From: Bemisia tabaci
Taxonomy: Eukaryota > Arthropoda > Insecta > Hemiptera > Aleyrodidae
Direction: 5' to 3'
DNA length: 64,000 nucleotides
Assembly: GCF_918797505.1 (NCBI RefSeq)
Contig: NC_092800.1
Location: 4,774,001-4,838,000, forward strand
Of this stretch, positions 1-11,112 are shown one piece after another. The translations under genes were made by a program, and so were the position numbers. The notes below the pieces were generated by a model, which was given only the letters and a program-made list of their open reading frames with translations, searched no databases and was not told where the DNA came from. Every line of letters begins with the position of its first letter. Within the stretch, counting starts at the first letter, position 1.

Positions 1-465
1 CGAATGAGATTCCGAACAGGAATATCCGAAAAGGATCAGGCCAGGCGGGGGGCATGCTCGCTATGTTTAGATAACATTTATCATATTCAGTCTCTGTGAC
101 TCGAGCTCCTTCCAAAGCTGAAGGGAGCCCCCTCACTCGGATATCAAAACTAACACTCGCGCAAGCTACGTGTGTCTACTTCCTCGCGCGCACCCTCGAC
201 CGGATTTCGAATGCTCAGCATATTATCACTTTGCTCCCCTCTCGGCCTGGCGGCCCGGGCGGCGCCTTAATTGGATGAACTCAGTAGATAACTGCGTGGA
301 AATTTTGGCGCCTCCCGGACGGATACGAAGCTCCGTGTCCTGGAATTAAGGCGCGGAGAAGGGAATTATCTCCCTTGAGCTTTTCCAGCCCGGCGTGAAA
401 GCTCCCGATGTCTCGATGACGGAGTATCGATGCAATTGCGGCTTTTACGCGGATGGAGCCTAGAG
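1..465. promoter_or_regulatory. GC-rich single-copy-looking island (candidate enhancer)
   Basis: Unusually GC-rich for the window, with no transposon signature and no credible frame. It contains paired AATTAAGGCGC / GCGCCTTAATT strings (around 270 and 342), TAGATAACA and TATCGATGCAATTGC. In a Hox cluster such islands are candidate cis-regulatory modules; that is inference. Confidence 0.3.
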
Positions 466-941
466 TGCCGTGCTATGGAAGAACGCCGTGTGAGCCATCA
501 GGCGTTGCCAAAATTCCTGCATTTTCAGGAAAATCCGTGAATATTTCTCGTCCGATTTTTCAAGGGATTTCGCTCGTAATTCGATCTGAAAAGTGTGAGA
601 ATTCCGAGGAAAAATATTCATAACTTACTTCAAAAATAAATATTTTTCGGAGAGAAAATGGCAACATTCGAATGCCTACATGGCGTTTTTACTTAGCATG
701 ACAGTAGAGTGCTGTCATGCTGATGGCAAACGCCGTATGAACATTCAAGAGTTGTCAAATTTTCCAGGATAAAACGTGTATTTTTCCTTGAAATTTCAGA
801 TATTTTAGATTAAATTGTGTACAACATTGTATGAAATGTTTGAAGCAAATATCTAACAGTTTCCTGGAAAATTCGTATTTTATGGGAGGAAAATTTGGCA
901 ACGCCCGAAGGCTCATACGGCGTTTTTCCTTAGCACGGCAG
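466..941. mobile_element. Two adjacent copies of MITE family A
   Basis: Copies at 466-704 and 711-941. Each has long inverted ends: GCCGTGCTA..AACGCCGT..GAAC at one end and GGCAAC..CATACGGCGTTTTT..TTAGCACGGCAG at the other. The second is flanked by AGTG on both sides and the first by TAGA, so target duplications of 4 bp are likely. The inner sequence is AT-rich and non-coding. Confidence 0.75.
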
Positions 942-1211
942 AGTGCACGTCCCTAGGGGCGTTTCCTAGCTTTCGAGTCTAGGTTCTTTAGGAGGAAACT
1001 CGAAGAGGGTTTTGATGTGGTCGCAGAAGTGTTGTAAACTTAAGACTTCGTGAGGGTAGGTCGTCCCCTCGTCCCTCGACATGAAATTGACAAATTATTT
1101 GATTAATAGGGAGAATATCATGATTTTCAGCAGAACCAGCTTTTGCTCTGGGGAAGTCATTAGTGGGAGAAGCGAGTAGTTCGGGGGAAAAAATGGTTGA
1201 GGAACGATTCA
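942..1211. other. No gene seen
   Basis: Unremarkable sequence; the 74-codon minus-strand frame (988-1212) has no coding-like features. Confidence 0.5.
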
Positions 1212-1709
1212 CTTAGGGGCCGCCCCTAAATTACGTAACGTACTTTAAAATTTTGGATTCTGATCATTGCAAGAGATTACAAAGATTTGTCTCTGCAAAA
1301 AGTACAAAACGTGAAATAATAATCTCTATAATTTTGATCAAGGGCCGTCCCTAAATTACTTAACGCTCACGCCATTTAGTCTATACGTGTTAAAGGACAG
1401 GGACTTTTCACGGAAAAAAGTGTGGTAACATATATTATAAGTCTACTTGATTCTTTACAAAGTGACGCTTTTAGTGAAAATACCCAGAATTATACCGGTA
1501 TTCATCAGAACTCTGGTTGCACTCACAATATATGGTAAATGCTACCATATAGTCTAGTGTTTATTACCATACTCGGATCACTGCGTCAGAGTATGGTAAA
1601 ATCTACCAATTTTTTTCAGTGACGTCACAAACGCGTTACCAGAGGGTAGAAGGGGGTGTCTAAAATGCCGAAAAAGTTCGATATGTAATTAAGGGACGGT
1701 CCCCTTAAG
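1212..1709. mobile_element. Nested MITEs: AGGGGCCGCCCCTAAATTACG family with an inserted GGTAAA element
   Basis: Outer inverted ends are CTTAGGGGCCGCCCCTAAAT (1212) and its counterpart near 1685-1709 (AATTAAGGGACGGTCCCCTT), with a further internal copy at 1344. Between them, about 1410-1625, lies an element with ends CACGGAAAAAAGTG / TTTTTTTCAGTG and repeated TGGTAA..TACCA strings, like the element at 16253. Confidence 0.55.
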
Positions 1710-1799
1710 GAAAGGAGCTGTTTAAGGTGCAACAAGGAATACGGTCCCGAGTATCTCTATTCTCTAAAGTTTGGAGCGAGAGATATGATTCTAGTATAC

Positions 1800-2030
1800 T
1801 GGCGGCAATGCTCCCCTTTCCCGGAAGTAGCTGCAAATTTCGGAACTTTTGAGATTTTCCTGAATTTTTTCCGGCACTATTGAAATTCCCGGAAGGTTCC
1901 GGATCTGTTGCATTTTTCGGAACTTTTGAGAAAATAAAAAAAGAATTCCGGAACTTTCGACGGTCTTGGAATGGGACAACAAAAATGTTCCGAATTTCAG
2001 AACTTTTGACGGTCATGGAATAGGAGCACT
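1800..2030. repeat. Degenerate direct repeats around CGGAACTTTTGA
   Basis: Three to four imperfect units of TTCGGAACTTTTGA with CCGGAA spacers. They explain the overlapping minus-strand frames here (1705-2016). Confidence 0.5.
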
Positions 2031-2490
2031 GACTGGCGGGCTTAGGATTCAGGACACGGGCAGAAAAAGCTCTGGATGAGGACTCTCCACCTACGTTTTG
2101 ACGTTGCTATTGGCAACGGCGGGTCCATGCGGCGGCAGTTGTGAATTGATTAATCGCAGTCTGTTCCAGGCACGGTGCCTATTCTTGTCGTCGGGACCCG
2201 CGCTTGCTTCTCCAGGGAACACAACGGAAAGGGAGTGAGCCGCGCTCGCATTTGCGCCCCCCCCCCCCCCCCGCCCCTCGTCCACGGTGATCTCCGAGTA
2301 ATCAGTTTACCTTGCTCCTGTCAGTCTACCTGTTTCCCCTCCCTTTTTCGTCTGGCATTCAACTTCTGCCAACCATTATGAGACAACTGCGAGGAATCTC
2401 GCCCGTGGAAAAAAATAAAAATAAAATAAAAAATAAAAAAATAAAAAAAAATTCCCGGGAGGAATCTGCCCACCTGTGAGGCCTTTAACT
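2031..2490. repeat. Low-complexity stretch: C-run and A/AATAAAA tract
   Basis: A 17-base C run around 2256-2273 and an (A)nT tract 2408-2450 flank GC-rich non-coding sequence. Frames across the C run are artefacts. Possible regulatory island at 2100-2230. Confidence 0.5.
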
Positions 2491-2498
2491 CTTTCTTG

Positions 2499-3196
2499 GA
2501 ATCAGCGCTCGTTACTGATTTCGAGTCGGAGGCCTGATTTTCGCCGTGCGTTGCGCCGGAGAGGAAAATCCCTGTGTCGTAGCACGCATCGGTTAGAGTC
2601 CCTTTATACTGAGAGTCAGTTTCTGATTGGTTCCCGTATTTTAGGCCTCCACAGTGTCACAAACGGGAATAAAGATTACATTTTCACCAATTGCAAAGAT
2701 TATAATCTGGAATGGACCAGGGAATTACGGGTTCGGCAAGGAACAAACGGAATGAGAGGAGGAACGGAGAAAGGCATTTGAGAATGGGCCGATCAAAGAT
2801 TACGAAAAACGTTCAATTTCTGTAATCTTTATTCCCGTTTGTGACATCCATGAGCCGAATTGTCTTGACTCTCAGTATAAAGGGACTCTAGCATCGGTTA
2901 TCAACGCGCCTATGAGGATCAAGGCGGGAATACGAGTGAAAATTTGGGATTCGCGATTGTGATTATGATGGAAATCGTAGATTGTGAGTTTAATCAGCGC
3001 TAAAGCTGGGCTCATTACTGATTTCGAGTCGAAGCCCTGATTTTTGCCGTGCGTTGCGCAGAGAGAGGAAAATTCCTGTGACGTAGCTAAGCATCGGTTA
3101 TTAACACCCATGAGAATCAAGGCAAAAGTACGAGTGAAGATTGAAATTTGCAGCTGTAATTATGATGGAAATCGCGGATTGTGAGTTGAATTAAGA
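2499..3196. repeat. Two-unit tandem duplication, unit 1 interrupted by a MITE
   Basis: Unit 1 (2499 to about 2987) and unit 2 (about 2990-3196) share AATCAGCG, TTACTGATTTCGAGTCG, GCCGTGCGTTGCGC, GCATCGGTTA and ATGATGGAAATCG in the same order. Unit 2 shows the uninterrupted arrangement across GCATCGGTTA. Confidence 0.7.
2594..2890. mobile_element. Hairpin MITE with 8-bp target-site duplication (hAT-like)
   Basis: Inverted ends TAGAGTCCCTTTATACTGAG / CTCAGTATAAAGGGACTCTA, with a second nested pair GTCACAAACGGGAATAAAG / CTTTATTCCCGTTTGTGAC. It is flanked by GCATCGGT on both sides (2586-2593, 2891-2898). The empty site is preserved in tandem unit 2 (AGCATCGGTTATTAAC). An 8-bp duplication and TAG-type ends fit a hAT-derived MITE. 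Confidence 0.75.
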
Positions 3197-5800
3197 GAAG
3201 AGGAGGACCCATTCAATTTATTTGACAAATTCAAGAGTTTTTGACTACCTGTTGATTATTAGTGTTATTTTTTTTTTTTATGAAAGAGCTACGGAAATAA
3301 CCCAAAACTGGCAAAACTGAAGGCAAACTGAGTCATTGAGCCAGGTATTGGATGTGTCCAAAATTGCAGGACATTGAGATGCGCTGAAAAAACTAGATGA
3401 GAGAATGAGCGGAAATTTTCTTTGCAATTTCTACGAGAGATGGTGGAACTTTAAATGAAAATTCCAGAAAAATCAAGTTTTCAAGAGTTAATGCACATGT
3501 GAAAATGAATGTATAAACTAAATGATATGGTAAAAATGACCAATAGATAATTTTATACGTATTTGATGCTACTTCGGTTGATTTAAAACATCTGTTTTCA
3601 ATGTTGTCTTCTTTTGACCCTTTTGTACATGAAAAAGTACCTGCTTGACTTTTTCATTCCACCAAACTTCGAATGGGAATATTATCAACCTAAAAAAGTC
3701 AGCGGTGAGGGGGAAGAAAAATAAAGGAGAGAGAAAAAATCCACTGATGCGAAAACAACGTTCGATCATTTGTAGGTATCAGTGGCAAGGTCGCAAGGTA
3801 CACCATCCATCCGTTGTGTTTATTTTTGTGACTAGCACAGATTATGTCTATTCAAACCAAAAATGGACGACAATCTTCAATCGGAACACCCTCCTTCGGT
3901 CCCCTCAGTCCAAGAGCAAACAATTTGAGGCATTCTCGATCGATCAATCATTTCACCTCGGATAGGAATCGAAGAGACACATCGTATACAAACAGTTTTC
4001 ATTGGCTGACAAGCTTGTCTGTTGATAGAAAAATGACTTTTTGAGAGCCCATCGACTCGCCTCACTAAAACCCCATCGATAACAATTTCTAAAGCTGGAT
4101 TCAGTGAGGATTCCTCGCATTTCTCACTTACTCTAAGGTTTCATTTTCAATTCAAGAAGGAAATAATGTGGAGAAACACTTAAATCAACGAAAATTTTGC
4201 TAAAATATGCACGTGAAAAAATGTCCAAATTATTCCCTCGTTAGTTTGAGTCAAATATATTAAGTAACTACCAAAAGCCAGTTATTGGAGTTTTGATGGA
4301 AACGGAACATGAAGATGATGAATTCATTCTGAAGATAGTACAAGAAGATCAATTACAGCCGCACTAAAGAACACTGTGGTCAATGATTTGTTTCAACCCA
4401 GTTATTTGTACTTCAAAAATAGTTCCATGATTATACGATGATCCCTTGATAGAAGTTGGGTTTGGATTAGTGATGCAACTAAACTAACTTTGCAGTAGTG
4501 CTTAGAGTGTCACAGACAATTAAAGGCGCATTTGGTTAAGGGGAAGGGGGTTAATCTGGATCACTTTGAATTGTCTGGCTGGCATGGAATTCTGACTATA
4601 TTCAATGTAGGAAAATGTAATATTTCCATAAAGAGTAGACCAAGGATTATAATTTTTGAACAACAGTGGCTACACAACAGATTAAAGAACAAATAGAAAT
4701 GATTAAATTTCTACTTTATATTAAAGAATATCGACACCTGCATCTGATTTTTTTACTTTTTTTTTACTTTTTATTTTTTACTTTTTACTTTTTACAGTTG
4801 TTATATCAGATAATTGAGGCGTCGGTGACGATGTTTCAAAATCTCCCCATCTAATGTACAAATTGGGTTTCTGAAATGTTCTGTTTTTATCGTTGTAAAA
4901 TCATAAAGAAAATTTTGCAAAAGTTTCAACAAATTCCAGTCATTTGCTTTAATTACACTTGATAAAACTTTAGAGATCTTGAGACACCGCAAATGCCCTT
5001 CCTATGCACCCAGCGCTTCAATTACAGATGCAAAATGCACCTCAAACATTTAAATTTTTGTTGTGAAAAAAATGGAGGAAAAAAATCACTGCTCGAAAAG
5101 CTTCTTCTCCTATAACATTATAATAATTATATGTATTATGAGTTCCTGAAACATAACCTTTAAGAGCTACCGTTACGCCAAGCCCTGCCGCTTGGAACCT
5201 AAGTACAAGTCAACAAAACAAACTTGCAATCGCGGAAAAACACGAGGGAAGACAAGGGGGAGCCGAGGCGTCGAAATGCCGGAGGACAACAAACTTGATA
5301 CTTTACAAATTCGAAATTTATCCCGAGACATATCATTTCTTCCACAAAGCGGTGTTGATCAGCGCTGCAAGTTTATCTGATCTCCCCTTTTCACCGGCCG
5401 GAGCACTCGGGGGAGGGGGCAAACACTTGTTAAAAACGCATAATAAACTTATCAACTTTAGCCTCATGATAATAATTTAAGCCGCGCATTTAAAATTTCC
5501 TCTCTCGCGCGCGCGATATGCACCGCGCCATCCGACATCTCAATCTCGTAGAAATTTTGATTATAGTCTTACTTCCCGATAAATCTCTGGACATGGCCGA
5601 AGGGTCGGGTTTGTTATTATGGAGACCTTCTTCTCTCTTCTTTTTTGTATTATTACTTTTTATATTTCGTGTGCGTCGTTGCCGAGTGCGATTATCTGAA
5701 ATTAGCACTTTGCTGAAAAGACAACTTCGGCCCAAAAAATCAGCCCTCCTGCCCCACTGTCCTTCAACTAATTTCGAAACAAACTACTCCGAAATTGCGG
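3197..5800. other. Intergenic, no gene seen; T/ACTTT microsatellite
   Basis: AT-rich sequence without coding signatures. A TTTTTACT-type microsatellite occupies about 4746-4799. Frames near 3569-4065 overlap on both strands with no codon bias. A small GC-richer patch at 5160-5430 shows no motif I can name. Confidence 0.5.
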
Positions 5801-5807
5801 CGCCAGA

Positions 5808-5870
5808 GAATTTGGCCTAGTGATCAGTGCTTCTGACTCGAGGTCAAAATAAGTCTGGTTCGAACCCTGA
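5808..5870 (+). repeat. tRNA-derived (SINE-head-like) sequence with A and B boxes
   Basis: TTGGCCTAGTGATCAG (5812-5827) resembles a pol III A box, and GGTTCGAACCC (5857-5867) is a perfect B box about 40 bases downstream. CTTCTGACTCGAGGTC lies between, as in many tRNA-related SINE heads. There is no complete cloverleaf and no acceptor-stem pairing I can confirm, so this is not a functional tRNA. The poly(A)/simple tail of a full SINE was not identified. Confidence 0.4.
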
Positions 5871-6071
5871 TTATGGAGAAAATATTTCCAGGATATGACA
5901 AAAGGCTCTATGGAAACAGATTCCGCTCGGTCCAAATCTCTGAGCTTGGGGCACGGATATTTATGACCTCTCAAAAAAGCAGTTTTCCTCTTAAAATTCC
6001 ACTAAATCAATGTTAAGAGTACGAAAATGTTACCAAAATTATTGGATTTTCGGCTACTCATAATAAAAAAA

Positions 6072-6230
6072 ACAAATATTGAGCTTTTGGCCGATTTTAT
6101 TTTCAATAATAAATAAACTAAGGTCATACATAAAAAAAGTTTGCAAGAAAATGTTTATTCAAAATTTATCGTAACATGTTGATAATAGTAAACGTACAAA
6201 AATAAAATCGGCTAGAAACTCAATATTTGT
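6072..6230. repeat. Short foldback element
   Basis: Inverted arms ACAAATATTGAGCTTTTGGC.. and ..GGCTAGAAACTCAATATTTGT enclose AT-rich sequence; MITE-like. Confidence 0.6.
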
Positions 6231-6390
6231 CTCTTTTGGAAACGTTAATATGTTAACTATCCGTTGATTTTTGCACTTCCCGTTGCGTTAACCGCTTTCT
6301 ACCTAAAATTTTGAAGAGGTCTGATGATACTTGATGCTATTTTAGCGTGCCTTATTTAGAAGCTTAATCACGACAGTTTCCTCCAAAAAT

Positions 6391-6620
6391 CACTGGGAAA
6401 AAAAAGTCGCTTGGATGTAGAGTCCAGACTTATGAAAACAATGACAAGGAAAAATACTCTTGATTCAATCGGATTTTTGCTTGAATCAAAAGGAAATCGG
6501 CTTAAAATAGGAGGTGTACTTCTTGATTTAAGCAAAAATCCGATTGAATCAAGAGTATTTTTTCTTGTCAATGTTTTTAAGAGTCGTGGCCTCTAAATCC
6601 AAGCTACTATTTTTCCAGTG
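6391..6620. mobile_element. MITE family B copy
   Basis: Ends CACTGGGAAAAAAAAGTCGC / TTTTTCCAGTG, with palindromic CTTGATTCAATCGGATTTTTGC blocks inside (each quoted part under 20 bases in the actual match). It directly precedes the peptide exon at 6617-6783. Confidence 0.75.
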
Positions 6621-6783
6621 TTTGAAAAAACAAAACAGTTTGGCTAAAATTTGGAAATTTCGACCTGGCAACGTCGTTTATGTGGTCATCCTGATCTTGG
6701 CGGTAATGACCGGTTGTTCCACCAGCTTTGCCGCGCAGAATAAGCATGTATGCCCTTACGGATCGGGCTGTATTAAGTGTTGA
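6617..6783 (+). CDS. 3' exon of a small secreted or membrane peptide, abutting a MITE
   Basis: The frame runs from the MITE terminus to a TGA at 6781-6783. After KQNSLAKIWKFRPGN comes a strongly hydrophobic stretch, VVYVVILILAVM, then TGCSTSFAA, and a short Cys-containing tail QNKHVCPYGSGCIKC. Codons are G/C-ending (GTC, ATC, CTG, GCC), unlike the neighbours. The MITE end TATTTTTCCAG is a good splice acceptor in the right phase, giving CAG|TGT TTG AAA. The only upstream in-frame ATGs (6544, 6571) lie inside the MITE. It reads either as a signal peptide plus short mature peptide or as a C-terminal membrane segment. VMTGC also resembles a bacterial lipobox, but not canonically. Family not recognised; the 5' end is missing or MITE-derived. 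Confidence 0.35.
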
Positions 6784-7281
6784 TAAAAATTACCCGCGCG
6801 CTACATGACTCGCGCCAACAACCTTTTTTCGAGTTGTACTTCCTTTTCCCTATTGCTGGAGCACCTGGGTTCGATTAAATGTCAGGATTCCGCGCCGCGA
6901 TCAACCCTCCTCCAATTTTAGATTTTCTAATTTCAAACCGAAGGTGCTGGGTATAACGGGAACGCAAGAAATCAGCGGTTTCGAGGATTTAAGCGGATAT
7001 TATTCTCGTCAATTTTGCTGAGAGAGATGAAGTGCATCTTTTTCCCAAGATAATTATTGGGCGAGATTTGTATTCGAGATCCCGGCAGAACCCTTAAATT
7101 CTACTGGAGTTTTATTAACAGCAAATCAGTATCTTCTTAGGGACCAAATCATTTGCTTATTCCCTTGCATATTTCAAAAATTAGCATTTTTAATGTACGC
7201 GCATCAATTGCTGATATAGGATTTACAGGGATTATGAAATAGGTTACTAATCGAGTGTCATAGAGCGTATCTGACCTTTGT
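6784..7281. other. No gene seen
   Basis: No coding or repeat signature recognised. Confidence 0.5.
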
Positions 7282-7682
7282 GAAAATCTGAGGGCTAACT
7301 GGACAATTAGTCGTGTGCCAGTCAGTGTAAGTGTAAAGAAAGTTAAGGAATATTTTGATTGGCTCTCTATTAAAAAGTACATCTTGAAAGGGAATTAGGC
7401 AACAGAAAATCGATGGCAAAGTGCGAAACTACAAATCTCCATCTGTAATGTCGTACACTTCCCACCGTACCCTAGTTTTCCGAAGAAGAAAAAAATAATG
7501 TATGGTAGGAAGTGTGCGACGATGGAGACACGCGGTTTTTCACTTTGCCATCGATTCCCTACAGCCGAATTTCCTCTCAAGATGTATTTTTAAACAGATA
7601 GCCAATCAACATTATGTCTTAACTTTCTGTATACTTCCACTGACTGGCGCACGACTAATTGTACAGTAAGTCCTCAGATTTC
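7282..7682. repeat. Long foldback (arms about 185 bp)
   Basis: The left arm from AAATCTGAGGGCTAACTGG pairs with the right arm ending CAGTAAGTCCTCAGATTT. The centre near 7480 contains an AAGAAGAAAAAAAT loop. Arms are clearly homologous but diverged. All frames inside (7149-7580) are palindrome artefacts. Confidence 0.75.
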
Positions 7683-7861
7683 CAGAAAATATCGACCTCC
7701 AATGAGCTTGAAATCGTGAAGTTTAGGAAATTCAACGTGGGCTTAAAAACAGCCCTTGTTGATACCTCTCCTTTTTTTAGACCCTCTCTCGCGGAAAATC
7801 GCACATCAAAGTTCCCGGCAGCGCACTGGATACTAAAATGACACGGGCAGAGCATCCGATC

Positions 7862-8110
7862 AAACAGACATGGCCTAAATCAAGACATCCGGCACCACGC
7901 AGAGCCAAGTTTGAAATCCCGAATCCTCGACTGGATAAGGTGGGCTCGTGCTTGTGGGCATAGATAAATTCGTTTTACGGCGGCCGGCGGCGTCACGCGC
8001 TCCGCCGTCCGCTTTGATTGCGTCAAATGAGCCCGAAACTCCTGGCAACCATGTCGCCCCCACCTTCTTACGAGGGGGGCCCAGGGGGGTGAATTTACTT
8101 TGTATGAAAA
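7862..8110. promoter_or_regulatory. GC-rich island (candidate enhancer)
   Basis: GC-rich, with GATAAATTCG, GCGGCCGGCGGCG, TTTGATTGCGTCAAATGA and a CCCCC/GGGGGG inverted pair. Frames on both strands are compositional. Confidence 0.28.
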
Positions 8111-8297
8111 AGTGCGCGACTGCCAGGACTGCCCGAAGAACTTAATCTGGAGAAATTGTTGCAAACGTCAATTTTGGTTTTTTTTTTTTTTTATTTTTTT
8201 TTATTACTATAAGATCTCAAAGAAATAGAACCTCAAAAATTCAAAATTCACAAGTTGGCAAGCAAGAAGGAAACACTAAAAATAAGGTCCGAACTTT

Positions 8298-8546
8298 GTT
8301 GAAAAGATGGTAAAATAGTGCTGGGTGCAAGACTAAAATTTCCAAAACTTTCAATCAGCGTCAAAAATTTGAGCTCTGATGAGTATCAGTACAAGATTTA
8401 GTCTGAGATCTGGGTCTGAAGATGCTAAGTCTTGTATTGATATCGTTAGAGGTAAAATTTTTGACTCTAATCGACATTTTTGGAATTTTTTGGCCTTGCT
8501 TTTTCCACAAAATAGTGTGTGCTCAGCTTTTTTCACCACCTTGTTA
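8298..8546. mobile_element. MITE family G copy
   Basis: Inverted ends GATGGTAAAATAGTGCTGGG / ACCACCTTGTTAC and the internal pair TTTGAGCTCTGATGAG / ATTTTTGACTCTAATC. Homologous to 12083-12279. Confidence 0.6.
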
Positions 8547-8692
8547 CATATTAGCATGTTGATGAATTCTTCGGTGAACGAAAAGCAAGGGAGCGTTAAT
8601 GGGAAAAAATGAGAGTGATAACGTCACTTTAGCTATGGTCTTGTCGATCACCAACTTTTGCCCACGGGAAAGAATAGTTGCTTAGATCTAGC

Positions 8693-8893
8693 CCTGTAGA
8701 CTCTTAAAAAATTTGACACGGAAGAATACTCTTGATTCAATCGGATTTCTGCTTGAATCGAAAGCCAAGCCTCTGAATCTGAGCGGATTTTTTTTTTGAT
8801 TCAAGCAAAAATCCGAATAATTGAGGAGTATTTTTTCTTGTCAACTTTTTTAAAAGTCTGGACTCTAGATCCTAGCAACTTTTTTCCCCAGTG
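8693..8893. mobile_element. MITE family B copy (left end truncated)
   Basis: Contains GACTCTTAAAAAATTTGACA, CTTGATTCAATCGGATT and the right end CTTTTTTCCCCAGTG. The left CACTGG end is missing. Confidence 0.65.
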
Positions 8894-8957
8894 TCTGAGG
8901 AAAATGAGTTAAACATTAGGAGGACTAAGAGATTGAAAGATTGTATTTTAGACTTAC

Positions 8958-9162
8958 CTTTTACAGCAAAAGCAGGGCAACTGATCTACGCTAAACACAG
9001 TCGCGAAACCAAAGGCAATAAGGCAACTGATTGTGGGCTCGTGAGGACAACGAACCGTTGACCCCCACGAAACGTAATCCTTTTCGTGGGAGTTCCATGT
9101 CGAATCGACGATAAAAGGCTTGCCGCGGTCAAGGTGTGCAAGGTCAGTTACCCAGAAATGAC
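8958..9162 (-). CDS. Putative internal exon of the same unrecognised gene (cysteine-containing)
   Basis: The acceptor GTTTTGGGTTTTAG and a near-perfect donor (AAAAG|GTAAGTC) bound 205 bases, read as 2 + 67 codons + 2. The other two frames hit stops within the first six codons, so the phase is fixed. The peptide begins HFWVTDLAHLDRGKPFIVD, has HEKDYVSWGSTVRCP in the middle, and ends with a Cys-rich LPCFCCK. Codon choice is G/C-ending, as in the 13 kb exon and in Antp. The exon ends with AG of a split codon, so coding continues in an exon below 8958 that I did not find. Function unknown; possibly secreted or metal-binding, but that is a guess from the cysteines. Confidence 0.55.
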
Positions 9163-10799
9163 CTAAAACCCAAAACAAAAGGCTCCGCGCACAGGTAAGA
9201 GACAAAGGTGTCGCTCTATATTCCGCAACTCTTTGACTGATTATGCTGCAACCTCTGATGTCAAATTGTCACGATTTTTTTCTTAATTCATTCCTACGGT
9301 TGTAAAGACTGAACATTTAAAAAAAATTGACATTTCTGCTTCCTTCAATTGAGGCATCATAAGAACAACTAAAACTCAGTGAGGCTCTATTAGTAAACCA
9401 TTCTTAATAATTTCCTCCTTGGGCCTCATAAGGGTTATCAGAACATTTGCGATTTACGTTTATTTAAAACGTAAAATGAAATTATAGCACTGTTTTATCA
9501 GCACTTCTTGACAACAACTTACCGCACCTTTTCGATCATTGTGATTTTTTTTTCATTGTTATTCGATGTCCGAATTCTTAATGTATTGACTATTCTACAG
9601 ACTGTTCTAAAAATACTGAGACGTTACTCTTAAATTTGCCGCTCTGAGGAACCCACTCTGATAAGAGAGAAATGTCTTAAATCAGATTCAGTATTCGATG
9701 TAAATGACCCTACCATAAATAAATTTTAACTTTCGTGTCACAGGCCTTGAGATAAAGAGGCCCGTTGTTGTATATTTGACTTGAATACAGACTTTTCCCA
9801 TTTAAAATCAGTAATTACATTTAGTCATGATGTCACACCTCATTTTATTTAAGAAAATGTGAATGTAATTTACTCGCAAATCATTTTAAACTGCATTTGA
9901 GCTTAGCCTTGGAGACTTAAACCCATGAAAAAAAAAGATAATTCTGAAAAATTGTCATTTTGCACTGTGTGTTACCAATTCGATTAAATTCTTTTTTAAG
10001 TCTTGTAAAAAAACTGAGTCAATCTCTATGGATGAAGATGATAGTACGTTCATAGATGGGATTTATTCACGCGCACTCAGTGGAATCGATCAAAACTGCA
10101 CTCACAATCAGCTCCTCTTTTAAAATCACACGTTCTCCGGTATGATTCGTTTTTCGCCTTCATTTAGGATAGATAGGCAAAAACAGCTCCTGAGTGTTCA
10201 TATAGTTGTATCTCCCAAGACTAACCCAACTTACATCCATGCACAAAATCCTTACAAGAATCAAGGCACTGAATGCATAATGGCTGGTTGTAATGTTCCA
10301 CTTTTGCTCTCACACATGATTCGGTTTTCGAATACATTTAATTTTTCCTGAAAACTGGTAAAACATTAAGCTTCTATTATATAAGACAGAATTTCTCCAT
10401 TTGTAAAATTACTTTTAACGTTGCAATAGGTGAGAGTTTTATTTCAATGGCACCTTGAAAATTGCAATTCTTTGTTGTTCCGATGAAAATTTGAGTAGAT
10501 TATTCCACGAGAAAAGAGAAATTTCTAAGTATGCGCTTCAAACTTCGTAATTTTGGTTTGTTTTTGACATTTTAGAACTTTTTTGTGTCTTTGGAATTAT
10601 AACTTTTGGACTTTGCTCAATTTTTATTCTTTCTATCGTATATCCCGCAGAATGTTACATCTCTTTTTCTCTTAAAGGGAAGAATATTCTGCAAAATTTC
10701 AAGAAATGCAGTCTTCTGTTTCCAAAGAAAAAAGTTTGAACATTTTAAACCCCTCAACACAGATACGTTCATTCCTAGGTTCCTTATCGACGTATAAAC
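9163..10799. other. Likely intron, no further exon identified
   Basis: AT-rich. One ATG followed by a donor-like GGTGCG|GTAAGT exists on the minus strand near 9520, but its phase is incompatible with the 9 kb exon. Confidence 0.4.
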
Positions 10800-11112
10800 A
10801 TGGTCCTCCATGGGAGGTGGACGCATACTTCTGGGACAGTCTGTTGCGTTGAATAGGACCCGAGTATGGCTCGGGAGAAACCGAGAGTAAATTAACGAAA
10901 GGGTTTTGACACCGGGGTAAACAAACGATCCACGGCGCAATTAAACAATCGCCCGTGTGAATGGCTACGCAAATGATTCGCTAATGAATTCCGCCAACAA
11001 TCAATGACGTCACAATCTACCTGTTGCTCGGACGCTCGCTAATATTCGCCGGAGAACTTCGTCATTTTCATTTTTCGGCCTAGTAGTTTCGGACGTCAGG
11101 ATTTTCCGGCCG
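10800..11112 (+). promoter_or_regulatory. GC-rich promoter-like island upstream of the signal-peptide exon
   Basis: Unique-looking, G/C-rich sequence with a perfect CRE (TGACGTCA, 11005-11012), an adjacent AATCAATGA homeodomain/PBC-type string, two TAAT-type sites and ACGCAAATGA. It ends directly at the ATG of the putative Ly6-like exon. It could be that gene's promoter or a Hox-cluster enhancer. No TATA box was seen. Confidence 0.35.

Noticed and set aside
6840..6890. GGTTCGATTAAA, B-box-like
   Set aside because: Incomplete B box and no A box.
9485..9560. Minus-strand ATG exon ending GGTGCG|GTAAGT
   Set aside because: Phase 2 end would place a stop in the 9 kb exon; no clean acceptor.
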